Assembly: GCF_033118175.1 (NCBI RefSeq)
Contig: NC_083701.1
Span: forward strand, 70,866,001-70,930,000
DNA length: 64,000 nucleotides
DNA from: Dama dama
Lineage: Eukaryota; Chordata; Mammalia; Artiodactyla; Cervidae
Direction: 5' to 3'
A program made the translations under genes and the position numbers. Of this stretch, positions 35,689-46,510 are shown in pieces (the stretch's first letter is position 1; each line of letters starts with the position of its first letter). A model generated the notes under the pieces. That model was not told where the DNA came from. It ran no database searches and saw only the letters and a list, made by a program, of their open reading frames with translations.

Positions 35689-36100
35689 GACAGGCAGGGA
35701 GCCCAGCACGCGGGCTGAGGAGAATCAGCGCCACGGCCTAGCACCACCTTCCACCTTTCAACCTTCACCCTGCGCGCCATTGGCCGCGACTGGCATCCAG
35801 CCCCGCCTTATGGCGGTACCGGATCGGAGGTCAAAGGGCTGCGCGTGCGCACTCCTTTGACCCGCGCTGATGGGGCGGGGCGGCGGGGTGGAGCGCGTCG
35901 GCCGGTTGTGGGTGTGGCTGCGTCGGCTGAAGTTTGCGTGTGACCGCTAGTCTATTGGCCCTGACTTGAGGCGTGCAGAGATGACGAAGCTTGAGGCGTG
36001 CAGAGATGACGTAGGGGGAACCGTTTTGGACGTTTGTTTTGTTCGTTAATCGGAATATTTTTCTATTTTGGTCCCATTGCTCAGAGAGGTTGTTCAAAAG
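35689..36100 (-). promoter_or_regulatory. OTUD6B CpG-rich promoter, probably bidirectional
   Basis: This GC- and CpG-rich block lies directly upstream of the OTUD6B start. Sites seen are an inverted CCAAT box (ATTGG at 35779-35783), a YY1-like ATGGCGG near 35810-35816, and an NRF1-like site TGCGCGTGCGCA at 35840-35851 inside a larger palindrome. There are also GC boxes (GGGGCGGGGCGGCGGGG) near 35872-35889, a second ATTGG at 35954-35958, and a 25-bp tandem repeat with TGACG at 35965-36012. No TATA box was seen. This fits a TATA-less housekeeping promoter. The start site cannot be fixed from sequence. Confidence 0.75.
36040..36100 (+). ncRNA. possible first exon end of a divergent lncRNA (OTUD6B-AS1-like)
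   Basis: A strong splice donor, CAAAAG|GTAAGAAAG, sits at 36100/36101 on the plus strand just outside the CpG-rich promoter. Human OTUD6B has a divergent antisense RNA starting at the same promoter. The start and later exons are not determined here, so this is inference from promoter type, donor and known human context. Confidence 0.3.
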
Positions 36101-36246
36101 GTAAGAAAGAAAAAACATTTCAACAAAACCTTGAATATTCTCATTGGGGATCTTTATGTTGATTCAAACAGTAGGGAATTAAGTTCTTTTTCTTATTTTC
36201 AAGGTCCTGATACTGCAGGTCCGAAGGAAAACAGCTAATTGAGAAA

Positions 36247-36865
36247 ATGCCGCCTCTTGAAACGAATATAGCGGTGGAAGCAGAAGAAATAGCAAGGATT
36301 AAGTATCATATCGCACCAGAGCTTAAGGACCTATGCTTAATGATAAAAAGTGCTGTTGTCGGAGCACTTGAAAAGTGTGAGGGAGCTAAGAGAACAGAAA
36401 TGTTCAAGTCTGATGGGGCACAAAATCGAATTACTGAAGTGAACGCAAAACGAGAAATTTTCACAGCATGCAGAAAAAGAAAAAAAAACAGAAAAAGAAA
36501 TCAAGTAAAGAGAAGAAGGAGGACCTCGATGGCCTGTGGTAAAATCTACGCATAATAGGAATACCTGAAACAGGACAAAGCAAATGAAGCTGAAACTGTA
36601 ATTAAGGAACTAACTGAAGAAAAATGTTCAGAGTTAAAGAAGAAACTAGATCTAGAAGTAGAAAAGGCTTGCAGGGTACCATTAAGTTTAAGTGAAAAGA
36701 AAGCAGTACCTAGATAGATCCTGCTAGTATTTTTAAATTGGAAGGGTAAAGAAAAAAAGTCCACAAGTATCCCAGAGAAGACAAGCCACTTATAAAGGGA
36801 TGAAAGTTAGCCTGACCTCAGATTTTTCCCTTGCAACTGTAAATGCCAGAAAACAATACCTACAG
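36247..36865 (+). mobile_element. HAL1/L1 ORF1 relic
   Basis: A frame opens MPPLETNIAVEAEEIARI and continues with a Lys/Arg-rich stretch. After a stop, GIPETGQSKANEAETVIKEL, VEKACRVPLSLSEKK and KGMKVSLTSDFSLATVNARK follow. This is the order of the L1-type ORF1 RNA-binding and C-terminal domains (compare LTADFSAETLQAR). Stops and a frameshift make it inactive. It is cut by a SINE, and FEPIRYLDKL at 37098 may be its continuation. It lies just outside the OTUD6B promoter. A cellular gene is unlikely. Confidence 0.65.
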
Positions 36866-36872
36866 TTTCTGC

Positions 36873-37070
36873 TCAGAGGCTCAGTCTTATCCTGCTCTTT
36901 ACGACCCCATGGACTGTCAGACTCCTCTGACTGTGGGATTCTCCCGGCAAGAATAGTGGAGTGGGGTGCCATTTTCTCCTCCAGGGGCTCTTCCCCACCC
37001 CAGGATGGAACAGGTATCTCTTTTCCCTCATTCATTGGCAGGCGGATTCTTTACCACCTAGGAAGCCTAT
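36873..37070 (-). mobile_element. Bov-tA SINE in the ORF1 relic
   Basis: Reverse Bov-tA: GAGGCTCAGTCTTATCCTGC, GACCCCATGGACTG, GTGGGATTCTCCCGGCAAGA, ending GGATTCTTTACCACCTAGGA. It splits the ORF1 relic. Confidence 0.85.
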
Positions 37071-37199
37071 CTATGGTTTTAAGGGAGAATAGTTTTGAAC
37101 CAATTAGATATCTTGACAAGTTATTTATGTACCAAGGCAATTGGAAGCATTCACAGATATGCAGAGGCTGAGAAAGTGTATCTTTTAAGTACTGCCCTT

Positions 37200-38785
37200 G
37201 AAAACTTTGTTAAATGATGTACTGCAGCCAACAAAAAACATGGATTAAAATAATAAGGGTAAGGAGGCAATAGTATAAAAAAATTGGTGGTAAGGTTTAA
37301 ACAGCCTTAAGTTTACAGTGTTAGGTAGAATTATAAAATTAAATGCAAACATAAATACGTGAACTGGGTCTAAAATTTCAGCTTATGTCTATAAGCTTAA
37401 AAGGCGTGCTAAATGTTCAATATGTAAAACAAAAACATACTGCTTTATTTTTAGCATGTAAAGATATGCATGTTCTTAAGTTAAACATGTAAAATAAAAG
37501 GACTTTGTCACTGTGGACAGAACCTGTAGAATAAAGGCATATCAAATGTTAACCTGACAAAATGGGAAAACCAATAGTACAGTTTTGTTTCCTCTAGTTT
37601 TAGTTATAGGAAGGGGAAAGTAGCAAACGTGTAATGCTAACACTAGTAGTGTAAAAAGAAAACTTATAAATTATTGACTGGTGTGGTAGTGGATTGAAAC
37701 CTTGTTTAAAGTACATCTTGCCTATGGAAAATCAGTACCTACTGATTTATGTAGTAGATCATTGTAGGTAACTTTGACAATAAATGTTACAAATAGAGAG
37801 TACATATTCAAATTGTAGGGGAAGTGGTAAAAAAGAGCAAGGAAGCATTAAAATTGGCATAAAATAGATTGATACAGGTACTGCTGAGTTACCACACTCA
37901 AACTGGTTAAATGTTCCTATTTTAAAAGATTGAAATTGGGTCAAAAATCAATCTATAGTCCTGGAGTAGAAAACAAACCGTAAAAGAGTTTAAAGATAAT
38001 GAAAACAATAAATCATAGAAATGCAAGTAGGGAGCAATATTTTTATTAGACAACTCAAGCTATAACATATTTATAAAATATACAGTACAGGTTGTAATAT
38101 TTAGGATGCTTTATGTGGTAGATAACATGGCATTCATTGTAAAATAAATGTTCAATACCTTCCTATGAGTGATAGTTTTACTGATGTATACATGTTTTTA
38201 AAAATTGTACATTTAAAATTAGTGCACTTTATGTGCTTAGTATTAATAAAATAATCCTTTAAAGAAAATACACATCGCAAAAACTGTTGGACTGTGACTT
38301 CAATACTTAAACCATTTAGTAAGCCAAATAAATGAAAAGTTGAGATAATTAAGAAGTAAATAGTTCAGAGGTGTGTGTGCATTCAGATTATTTTCAAATT
38401 GTCCTGAAACATTTCTTAAGTAATCTTATACTAGGGTGCAGAGAAAACTTTAATATATTTCTAGAAATCACAAATGATCACATTGCAAAAAAGCCTAGGA
38501 GCTAAGTTAAATGCTGAAAAATAACATATTTGAAAATTCTTACTGTTATGAAATAGATTATAATAAATGCTGATAATTTAGAAACTGCAACAATAAGGAC
38601 ATTATGAGTTGTATATTATGGGATGGATGTACAAAAGGCAGGGAGCTAGGAAAGAGAACACTAGATGAAGAATGGCATATGCACCTAGCAAAGACCTAGT
38701 TACTGAACTTTCTAGATTTTGCTACCTTCCAATTCCAAGAAGTGGATTTACTTCAATATAAACTATTCTAAGTGCCACAGTTTTT
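37200..38785. other. intergenic, no gene or repeat recognised
   Basis: AT-rich sequence with short frames only. Nothing could be assigned. Confidence 0.5.
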
Positions 38786-39234
38786 GTTCAGTTGCTAAGT
38801 TGTTCAGTTGCAACCCCATGGACTGCAGCACACTAGGTTTCCCTGTCCTTCACTATCTCCCGGAGTTTGCTCAAACTCATGTCCTTCGAGTCATTAAGGC
38901 CATCCAGTCATCTCATCCTCTGTAGCCCCCTTCTCCTCCTGCCTTCAATCTTTCCCAGCATCAGGGTCTTTTCCAAGGTCCTAAACATCAGGTGGCCAAA
39001 GCCCCCTTCTGCCTTCAGTCTTTCCCAGCATCAGTGTCTTTTCCAGGTTCTTCGCATCAGCTAGCCAAAGTATCAGAGTTTCAGCTTCCAATGAATATTC
39101 AAGACTGATTTCCTTTAGGATGGACTGGTTTGATCTCCTTACAGTCCAAGGGACTCTCAAGAGTCTTCAGCTCCACAATTCAAAAGCATCCATTTTTTCA
39201 GTGCTCAAAACTTTATGGTTCAATGCTCACATTC
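38786..39234 (-). mobile_element. BovB LINE 3' end with internal duplication
   Basis: Reverse BovB tail, from GTTGCAACCCCATGGACTGC to ATTTTTTCAGTGCTCAAAAC. A ~75-base unit (GCCCCCTTCT, CCTTCAATCTTTCCCAGCAT) occurs twice in tandem at 38924-39000 and 39001-39070. This is not the family structure. Confidence 0.9.
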
Positions 39235-39832
39235 TGTAATGACTACCAGATACATAGTGGCAGATTTTTCACAACTGAATTTTACCATAATAAATTCTAA
39301 GGACTTAACAGCGGACTCTTTAAAGAGAGAGAAGCTAAATTCTCAACTCTCATCACCAACTACTGCCCCTCTCCCCGTCACTGTTTTGTTAATCCTTTCT
39401 CAGACATCTATATAATTCTTGCTCTAAAATCTTTATTGAAAAGTATCACCCTCAGAGAAGCAGCATGAGCACTGCCTGGGAGCTTGTGAGAAATGTATGT
39501 CAAGGTAACAGCGGCACAGATTATAAGATGTATTATTAAGCATCTGTAAGCCTCAGTTCACACAGTGCATTGTACATTATGAATATTTAATAAGTGTTAA
39601 ACAGTATTAGAATCTAGAAACAGGTTTGCTCAAGCAGTGTTATTGTATGAGATTCTGTGATTGAACTGTAAGGTATTGCAGCATCCCTCTTTAAATCGAT
39701 TTGGTCTTATTTTCTAAATATTTCAGATGAGAACTAGTGCTTCTGTTTTTCTTTGTGAAGATGAAACACAAGGAAAACCAGATTGAACAATCCAAATTTT
39801 TAAATGTTGAAGGAGTACAACTTAAAATGGTA

Positions 39833-40062
39833 GAAAGACAATTTCCCTATGGTCCAGTGGTTAAGAACCCACCTTCCAATGCAGGGGACCTGGGTTTGGT
39901 TACTGGTCATGGAACTAAGATCCCACATGCCACAACTTCTGAGCATGCATGCTCAGTCAGCCCACGCACAAGAGAAGCCCTAAGAGAATGTTTGCACTGC
40001 ACTGCAACAGGAGAAGCCTCCACAACACAACAAAGACCCAGAACAGCCAAAAAATGTAGTGA
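39833..40062 (+). mobile_element. CHR-type tRNA-derived SINE
   Basis: TTCCCTATGGTCCAGTGGTT, CCAATGCAGGGGACCTGGG and GGAACTAAGATCCCACATGC followed by AAGACCCAGAACAGCCAAAA match the older cetartiodactyl tRNA-Glu SINE pattern rather than Bov-tA. Confidence 0.75.
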
Positions 40063-40419
40063 ATAACCATGAAGTAGATTTAAATCAGATATTTCAAGGT
40101 TTCTGAATAAAATCAAAGATCCACTTACAGCAGCTATATATAATTGATAATAAGTAGATAAGAGCATTGGCAATAGTTGTAATGGTAGCTTTAGTAAGTT
40201 ACAGGACTTTTTTGATCCGTGAATGATCTACTCCCCTGAAGGTGATATAACAGCTTTCTATTAGCAAGGGAAAACCAGACCAGTGATGCTCAAATTTAAA
40301 TACGCAAGCCAGTTGCCTGGGAAGATCATACTAAGATGCAAATATTGATTCACTAAGTTTAGGGTAAAGTTGAGATTTCTTGCAAATCTCAACTCAGATG
40401 GGATGTTGCTGCCACTTCG

Positions 40420-40580
40420 AGTACCTACCACACTTTCAAGTAGAAAAATAAAATCTGTGTTGTATCTACTGTCCGTGAAAAGGAGGCTCAAAAAAGGTAA
40501 TTGGCTTAAGACCACATAGTAACAACCAAATCTGATCTCAAGGTCAGTTTATACCATCTATACAAACCTGTCTTCATCCA
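40420..40580 (-). repeat. MIR-like SINE
   Basis: GTGAAAAGGAGGCTCAAAAA, GGTAATTGGCTTAAGACCAC and ATAGTAACAACCAAATCTGA follow the reverse MIR order. Flanking 39235-39832 and 40581-41082 show nothing recognised. Confidence 0.6.
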
Positions 40581-41082
40581 TACTACAACACCTATGTAGA
40601 AGATTGTTGTGAGGAAAAAATAATATAATAATGAATAAAGCTCATTACTACATTACCTATGTACCTTAGGTAAGGTACATAGTTTCAGAAAACAATGGTT
40701 CATGGAAGGGAAAATGAATTTTGTTTGTAACATGTTGAGCATTATTTGTGACAGGGACATTTGTGGATAAGTCAGACAGGTATTTAGGTCCAGAGCCAGA
40801 AGAGATGTCATGATTGGAAATTTAGATTTTAGTTTTCTGACTTAAAGGTGGCATTTGTATCCGTGAGAAATCACCCTGGAAATAATGATAGGAAATAGAA
40901 GAAAAAAGAAATGGAGATTAAACCTTAAGGGACACACCTATATTTGATGGGTAGGTATTAAAGAAGAATGAAATATATTCAAATTTATAGTTTCAACTGA
41001 ATTAAACATCAAAAATAATGCACTACAGTCAATATGAGTTGAATAATGGGTAGGAGGACCTTTTATCTTTCAAGAATCAAGC

Positions 41083-41254
41083 AATGCGGGAGACCTGGGT
41101 TCAATTTATGGGTCAGGAAGATCCCCTGGAGAAGGGAATAGCAACCCACTCCAGTATTCTTGCCTGGAGAATTCCACGGACAGAGGAGCCTGGTGGGCTA
41201 TAGTCCATGGGATCACGAAGAGTCGGACATGACTGTGCAACTAATACTTCAGAT
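41083..41254 (+). mobile_element. Bov-tA SINE, 5'-truncated
   Basis: CGGGAGACCTGGGTTCAATT, GGAAGATCCCCTGGAGAAGG and GATCACGAAGAGTCGGACAT are present. The first ~45 bases of the head are missing. Confidence 0.9.
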
Positions 41255-41597
41255 TTTTTAACTGATACATTATGAACTATAAAAAATCTGTATTAGCACA
41301 CATTATTCCATTATTGATTCTAATTTTGTGATTCACTACTACATGTCTGTATCTAGTTGATTTTTGAAACTGGTGGTAGTTATGTTCTCAAGTTTCTTAA
41401 ACACTGAAGTAGTGAATACCATATCATTCTCCGTAGGAGAAATACAGAATTAGGTTTCTGCAAGCCTCTGGTCACATTATTGTCACCAAATGATGTATGC
41501 ATAACCTTGTTTTAAGATACCTTATTTAGTATCTGTTGTTGATTCACTAACATTGAACCCATGGCCAATAGAACTGTAACTAATGGCCTCAATTAAT

Positions 41598-43109
41598 GTT
41601 CAGTTCAGTTGCTCAGTCACGTCCAACCCTTAGCAACCCTATGGACTGCAGCACGCCAGGCCTCCCTGTCCATCACCAACTCCCGGAGTTTACTCAAACT
41701 CACGTCTATTGAGTGGTGATGCCATCCAACCATATCATCCTCCGTCGTCCCCTTCTCCTCCAGCCCTCAATGTTTCCCAGCATCAGGGTCTTTTCAAAGG
41801 AGTCAACTCTTCACATCAGGTGGAAAAAGTATTGGAGCTTCAGCTTCAGCATCAGTCCTTCCAATGAACACCCGGGACTGATCTCCTTTAGGATGGACTG
41901 GTTGGATCTCCTTGCAGTCCAAGGGACTCTCAAGAGTCTTCTCCAACATCACAGTTCAAAAGCATCAATTCTTCTGCTCTCAGCTTTCTGTATAGTCCAA
42001 CTCCCACATCCATACATGACCACTGGAAAAACCATAGGCATGATTAGATGGACCTTTGTCGGCAAAGTAATGTCTCTGCTTTTTAATATGGTGTCTAGAT
42101 TGGTCATAACTTTTCTTCCAAGGCACAAGAATCTTAATTTCATGGCTGCAATCACCATCTGCAGTGATTTTGGAGTCCAAAAAGATAAAGTTTGTCACTA
42201 TTTCCACTGTTGGCCCATTTTTTGCAATAAAGAGATGGGACCAGATGCCATGATCTTAATTTTCTGAATGTTGAGTTTCAAGCTTTTTCACTCTCCTCTT
42301 TCACTTTCATCAAGAGGCTCTTTAGTTCTTCTTCACTTTCTGCCATAAGGGTGATGCCACCTGCATATCTGAAGTTATTGATATTTCTCTCAGCAGTCTT
42401 GATTCCAGCTTGTGTTTCATCCAGCCCGGCATTTCAAATGATCTACTCTGCATATTAGTTAAATAAACACGGTGGCAATATACAGCCCTGATGTACTCCT
42501 TTTCCGATTTGGAACCAGTCTGTTGTTCCATGTCCAGTTCTAACCATTGCTCCTTGAACTGCATACAGATTTCCCAAGAGGCAGGTCAGGTGGTCTGGTA
42601 TTCCCATCTCTTTCAGAATTTTCCAGTTTGTTGTGGTCCACAGAGTCAAAGACTTTGGCGTAGACAATAAAGCAGAAGTAGATGTTTTTCTGGAACTGTC
42701 TTGTGTTTTTGATTATCCAGCCGATGTTGCAATTTGATCTTTGGTTCCTCTGCCTCTTCCTAATCCAGTGCAAACATCTGGAAGTTCACAGTTCACGTAT
42801 TGTTGAAGCCTGGCTTAGAGAATTTTGAGCATTACTTTACTGTGACGTGTGAGATGAGTGCAGTTGTGTGGTAGTTTGACCATTCTTTGGCATTGACTTT
42901 CTTTGGGATTGGAATGAAAACGGACCTTTTCCGGTCCTGTGGCCACAGCTGAGTTTTCCAAATTTGCTGGCATGTTGAGTGCAGCACTTTCACAGCATCA
43001 TCTTTTAGGATTTGAAATAGCTCAACTGGAATTCCATCACTTCCACTAGCTTTGTTCGTAGGGATGCTTCCTAAAGCCCACTTGACTTTGCATTCCAGGA
43101 TCTGGCTCT
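41598..43109 (-). mobile_element. BovB LINE, 1.5 kb, inactive
   Basis: In reverse it runs from the tail (GTTCAGTTCAGTTGCTCAGT) to the middle of ORF2 (GGCATTGACTTTCTTTGGGA). On the minus strand the active-site region reads RYAGGITLMAE, so both catalytic Asp of YADD are Gly. Other stops are present. CAATTAAT at 41590 and 43113 is a possible target-site duplication. Confidence 0.93.
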
Positions 43110-44043
43110 AGACAATTAATCTTACCTAACACATATTTTGTCTATGAAGTACTTAAGAACAATACACTACCCTTAGAGACCATTTTAAACAGCAAAATCA
43201 CTCATAAAAAGCACAAAATTCCAAAAATCACAATAATTTTATCTTGAAAAGGACAATTGATTACAGTATGAGAACGGAGACAAGATAAGGTGTCACCTTG
43301 TCCCATTTCATCAGGGATTACACATTTCAGGTGACTTTTTTTTTTTGCTGCTCTGCATATCAATGGGCCATTAGTTTTTATTTCAGGGTTACTAATTTCA
43401 GTAAAAGAATTCACAAAGAATCTGTGAAAAATAAGTATAAACTTATTTTCAGTTTTGTTCAGTATTTTTTCAACTTGAGTTTGGGAAGTCATATTTCTAC
43501 TAATGAAGCCTAAAAATTCTGGCTTTTTTTTTTTTTTGGAGAGAGTCCAAAATGACTGCCACAGATTCAAGGATCAATACAAAGGTTCTGAAGGACTTGT
43601 ACATGGTTACCATGATCTGCTCAGCAAACTTTGCTGCATTCGTTTCTGTTGGCACTGAGCCAGAAAATCTAGCTTACTGGAAACATCATTTCATTGTCCT
43701 CTCTGGGACAGCAGGAGAATATTCACAATATGAAACAGGAGGAATTGAAATCTAAAATACCTTTTCCCAACTGTTAATTTCAAAGAACTCTCAGGAGGAT
43801 TAAATGATGTTATGAATCTATATTCCAGAAAAAAATACAGGAGAATTCAGAGTTTCCTTTTTCTGCTTGGTTGGCAAGACTGCAACTATTTATGAAACGA
43901 GATTGATATTCAAGGATCACAAATTACCTCAGCAGGGTTACACACAGCAGAGGGACTTAGTTTTTATGAGTCGGCAATTTTGAGCCAGTCATCCTAAAGA
44001 CCATCATAATGATAAAAAGAAAAAAAAAAAAAAGAAATATGTT
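43110..44043. other. unassigned, no gene seen
   Basis: Two open frames (minus 43570-43202, plus 43552-43755) have no recognised family. T12-A13 simple runs occur at 43341, 43527 and 44019. It may be an old repeat. Confidence 0.35.
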
Positions 44044-44307
44044 TCTTAGTCTATGTGGGCTGCCATAACAAAATACCATAGATTGGGTAGCTTTAGCAAC
44101 ATAAATTTATTTCTCATTGTTTTGGATGGTTGACAAGTCCAAGGTCAAGATGCCAACAGATTCTGTCTGATGAGCGCTCTCTCCTGACTTGTAGGCAGCG
44201 GCCTTCTCACTGTTTCCTGGTGTGTTTCAGGGCGAGGAGAGGGGTGGGCAAGATTCAGGAATGGGAGAGAGAACGTGCTCTCTGCCATCTTCTTGTGCTG
44301 TTTTTAG

Positions 44308-44790
44308 TCAGTGGGATCCGCTGGGTTGTATCCGACTCCTTGTGACCCCATGGACTGTAGCCCGCCAGGCTCCTCTGTAAATGGGTCTTCTCCAGGCAAG
44401 AATGGAGAAGGATGGAGAAGGCAATGGCAACCCACTCCAATACTCTTGCCTGAAGAATCCCATGGACAGAGGAACCCGGTAGGCTGCAGTCCATGGAGTC
44501 GCTAAGGGTCGGACATGACTGAACGACTTCACTTTCATTTTCCAGGCCAGAATCCTGGAGTGGGTTGCTGTGCCCTCCTCCAGGGGATCTTCCCAACCCA
44601 GGGATCGAACCCAGATCTCCCACATTGCAGGCAGATTCTTTGCCATCTGAGCCACCAGGGAAGCCCAAGAATACTGGAGTGGGTAGCCTATCCCTTCTCC
44701 AGGGGATCTTCCTGACCCAGGAATTGAACCGGGGTCTTCTGCATTGCAGGCAGATTCTTTACCAGCTGAGCTACCAGGGAAGCCCCTATG
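44308..44790 (-). mobile_element. Bov-A2 SINE with an opposite-strand SINE inside
   Basis: A minus-strand element starts GGGTTGTATCCGACTCC and stops after CTCCAGGCAAGAATGG (44405). A plus-strand piece (GGCAATGGCAACCCACTCCA to GACTGAACGACTTCACTTTC, 44406-44541) follows. Then the minus element resumes at CCAGGCCAGAATCCTGGAGT and continues as a second monomer to GCTACCAGGGAAGCCCC. The two tandem A monomers are the Bov-A2 dimer form. Confidence 0.8.
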
Positions 44791-44796
44791 GACCCT

Positions 44797-46045
44797 GGAA
44801 AAGGTCAATTTTCATTCCAATCCCAAAGAAGGGCAGTGGCAAAAAATGTTCAAACTACCCAACAATTTCACTCACTTCGCATACTAGTAAGGTTAGGCTT
44901 AAAATCCTTCAAGCTAAGCTTCAACAGTATGTGAACTGAAAACTTCCAGATGTACCAGCTGGGTGTAAAAAAGGCAGAGGAACCAGAGATCAAATTGCCA
45001 ACATTCATTGGATCATAGAGAAAGCAAGGGAATTCCAGAAAAATATCTGCTTCATTGACTACAGGAAAGCCTTGACTATGTGGATCACAACAAACTGTGA
45101 AAAATTCTTAAAGACATGGGACTACAAGACCACCTTACCTGTATCCTGAGAAACCTGTATGCAGGTCAATAATCAATAGTTAGAACTTTATATGGAACAA
45201 CTGGTTCAAAATTCGGAAAGGAGTACATCAAGACCGTGTATTGTCACCCTGTTTATTTAACTTATATGCAGAGTAGATAATGTGAAATGCCAGGCTGGAT
45301 GAAGCTCAAGTGGGAATCAAGGTTGCTGGGAGAAATATCAACAACCTCAGATATGCAGATGACACCACTCTAATGGCAGAAAGTGAAGAACTAAAGAGCC
45401 TCTTGATGAGGGTGAAAGAGGAGAGTGAAAACATTGGCTTGAAACTCAACATTCAAAAACCTAAGATCATATATGGAATTTAGAAAGGTGATAACGATAA
45501 CCCTATATGCAAAACAGAAAAAGAGACACAGAAATACAGAACAGACTTTTGAACTTTGTGGGAGAATGTGAGGGTGGGATATTTCAAAAGAACAGCATGT
45601 ATACTATCTATGGTGAAACAGATCACCAGCCCAGGTGGGATGCACGAGACAAGTGCTCGGGCCTGGTGCACTGGGAAGACCCAGAGGAATCGGGTGGAGA
45701 GGGAGGTGGGAGGGGGGATTGGGATTGGGAATACATGTAAATCCATGGCTGATTCATATCAATGTATGACAAAACCCACTGGAAAAAAAAATAATAATAA
45801 TAAAAATTAAAAAAAAAAAACCTAAGATCATGACATCCGGTCCCATCACTTCGTGGTAAATAGAAGGGGAAAAAGTGGGAGTGGTGACAGACTTTACTTT
45901 CTTGCACTCCAAAATCACTGCAGATAGTGGCTGCAGCCATGAAATTAAAAGACACTTGCTCCTTGGAAGGAAAGGTATGACAAACCTAGACAGCTTATTA
46001 AAAAGCAAAGACATCACTTAGTCAACAAAGATTCATATAGTCAGA
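44797..46045 (+). mobile_element. BovB LINE, interrupted by L1
   Basis: BovB ORF2 from IPIPKKGSGKKCSNY-like sequence through RYADDTTLMAE (45352) to 45470, then 45832-46045 after the L1. Frameshifts are present. The 3' end was replaced by SINE sequence at 46046. Confidence 0.9.
45471..45815 (+). mobile_element. young L1 3' end inside BovB
   Basis: A 5'-truncated L1 end: AAAACAGAAAAAGAGACACA, GGTGGGATGCACGAGACAAG, CATGGCTGATTCATATCAAT, then an AAT and poly(A) tail. A perfect 16-base target-site duplication, AAAAACCTAAGATCAT, lies at 45455-45470 and 45816-45831. Confidence 0.95.
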
Positions 46046-46049
46046 GCTA

Positions 46050-46315
46050 TGGAATTTGCCTACAATGCAGGAGACCCCAGTTTGATTGATGGTTTGGGAA
46101 GATGCACTGGAGAAGGAAAAAGCTACCCACTCCTGTATTCTTGGGCATCCCTTGTGGCTCAGCTGGTAAAGAATCTGCCTGTAATGCAGGAGACGTGGGT
46201 TTGATCCCTAGGTTGGAAAGATCCCCTGGAGAGGGGAAAAGCTACCCACTCCAGTATTCTGGCCAGGAGAAGGGTCACAAAGAGTCAGACAGGAGTTAGT
46301 GACTGAACAGCAAAA
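46050..46315 (+). mobile_element. Bov-A2/Bov-tA SINE
   Basis: Two head-like units are in tandem (GAATTTGCCTACAATGCAGG and GGCATCCCTTGTGGCTCAGC), then GTCACAAAGAGTCAGACAGG. The CCATGGACAGAGGAGCC middle is missing. Confidence 0.8.
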
Positions 46316-46388
46316 TAACAAATGTTATTGAATTAAGGTTCCACCCTTATGACCTCATTTAATTACTTCCTTATGCAGCCATACCAGG

Positions 46389-46510
46389 ATTAGGAATATC
46401 CCCTGGAGAAGGAAAGGGCAACCCACTCCTGCATTCCCGCCTGGAAATCCCATGGACAGAGAGCCTGGCGGGCTATAGTCCATGGGATCACGAGTCGGAC
46501 ATGACTTAGC
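46389..46510 (+). mobile_element. Bov-tA SINE, 5'-truncated
   Basis: GGAATATCCCCTGGAGAAGG, TCCCATGGACAGAGAGCCTG, GATCACGAGTCGGACATGAC. It is inserted in the old repeat ending at 46560. Confidence 0.88.

Noticed and set aside
35411..35860. 149-codon plus-strand frame across OTUD6B exon 1 and promoter
   Set aside because: GC-rich sequence lacks stops by composition. The real gene is on the minus strand, and the frame has no recognised domain.
43552..43755. 67-codon frame MTATDSRINTKVLKDLYM
   Set aside because: No family recognised, poor surrounding context and no splice signals tied to it. Kept as unassigned sequence.
44255..44808. Frames of 137 and 166 codons on the minus strand
   Set aside because: They are translations of Bov-A2/Bov-tA SINE consensus sequence (GKESACNAEDPGSIPGSGRS type), which is common in ruminant genomes and not a gene.
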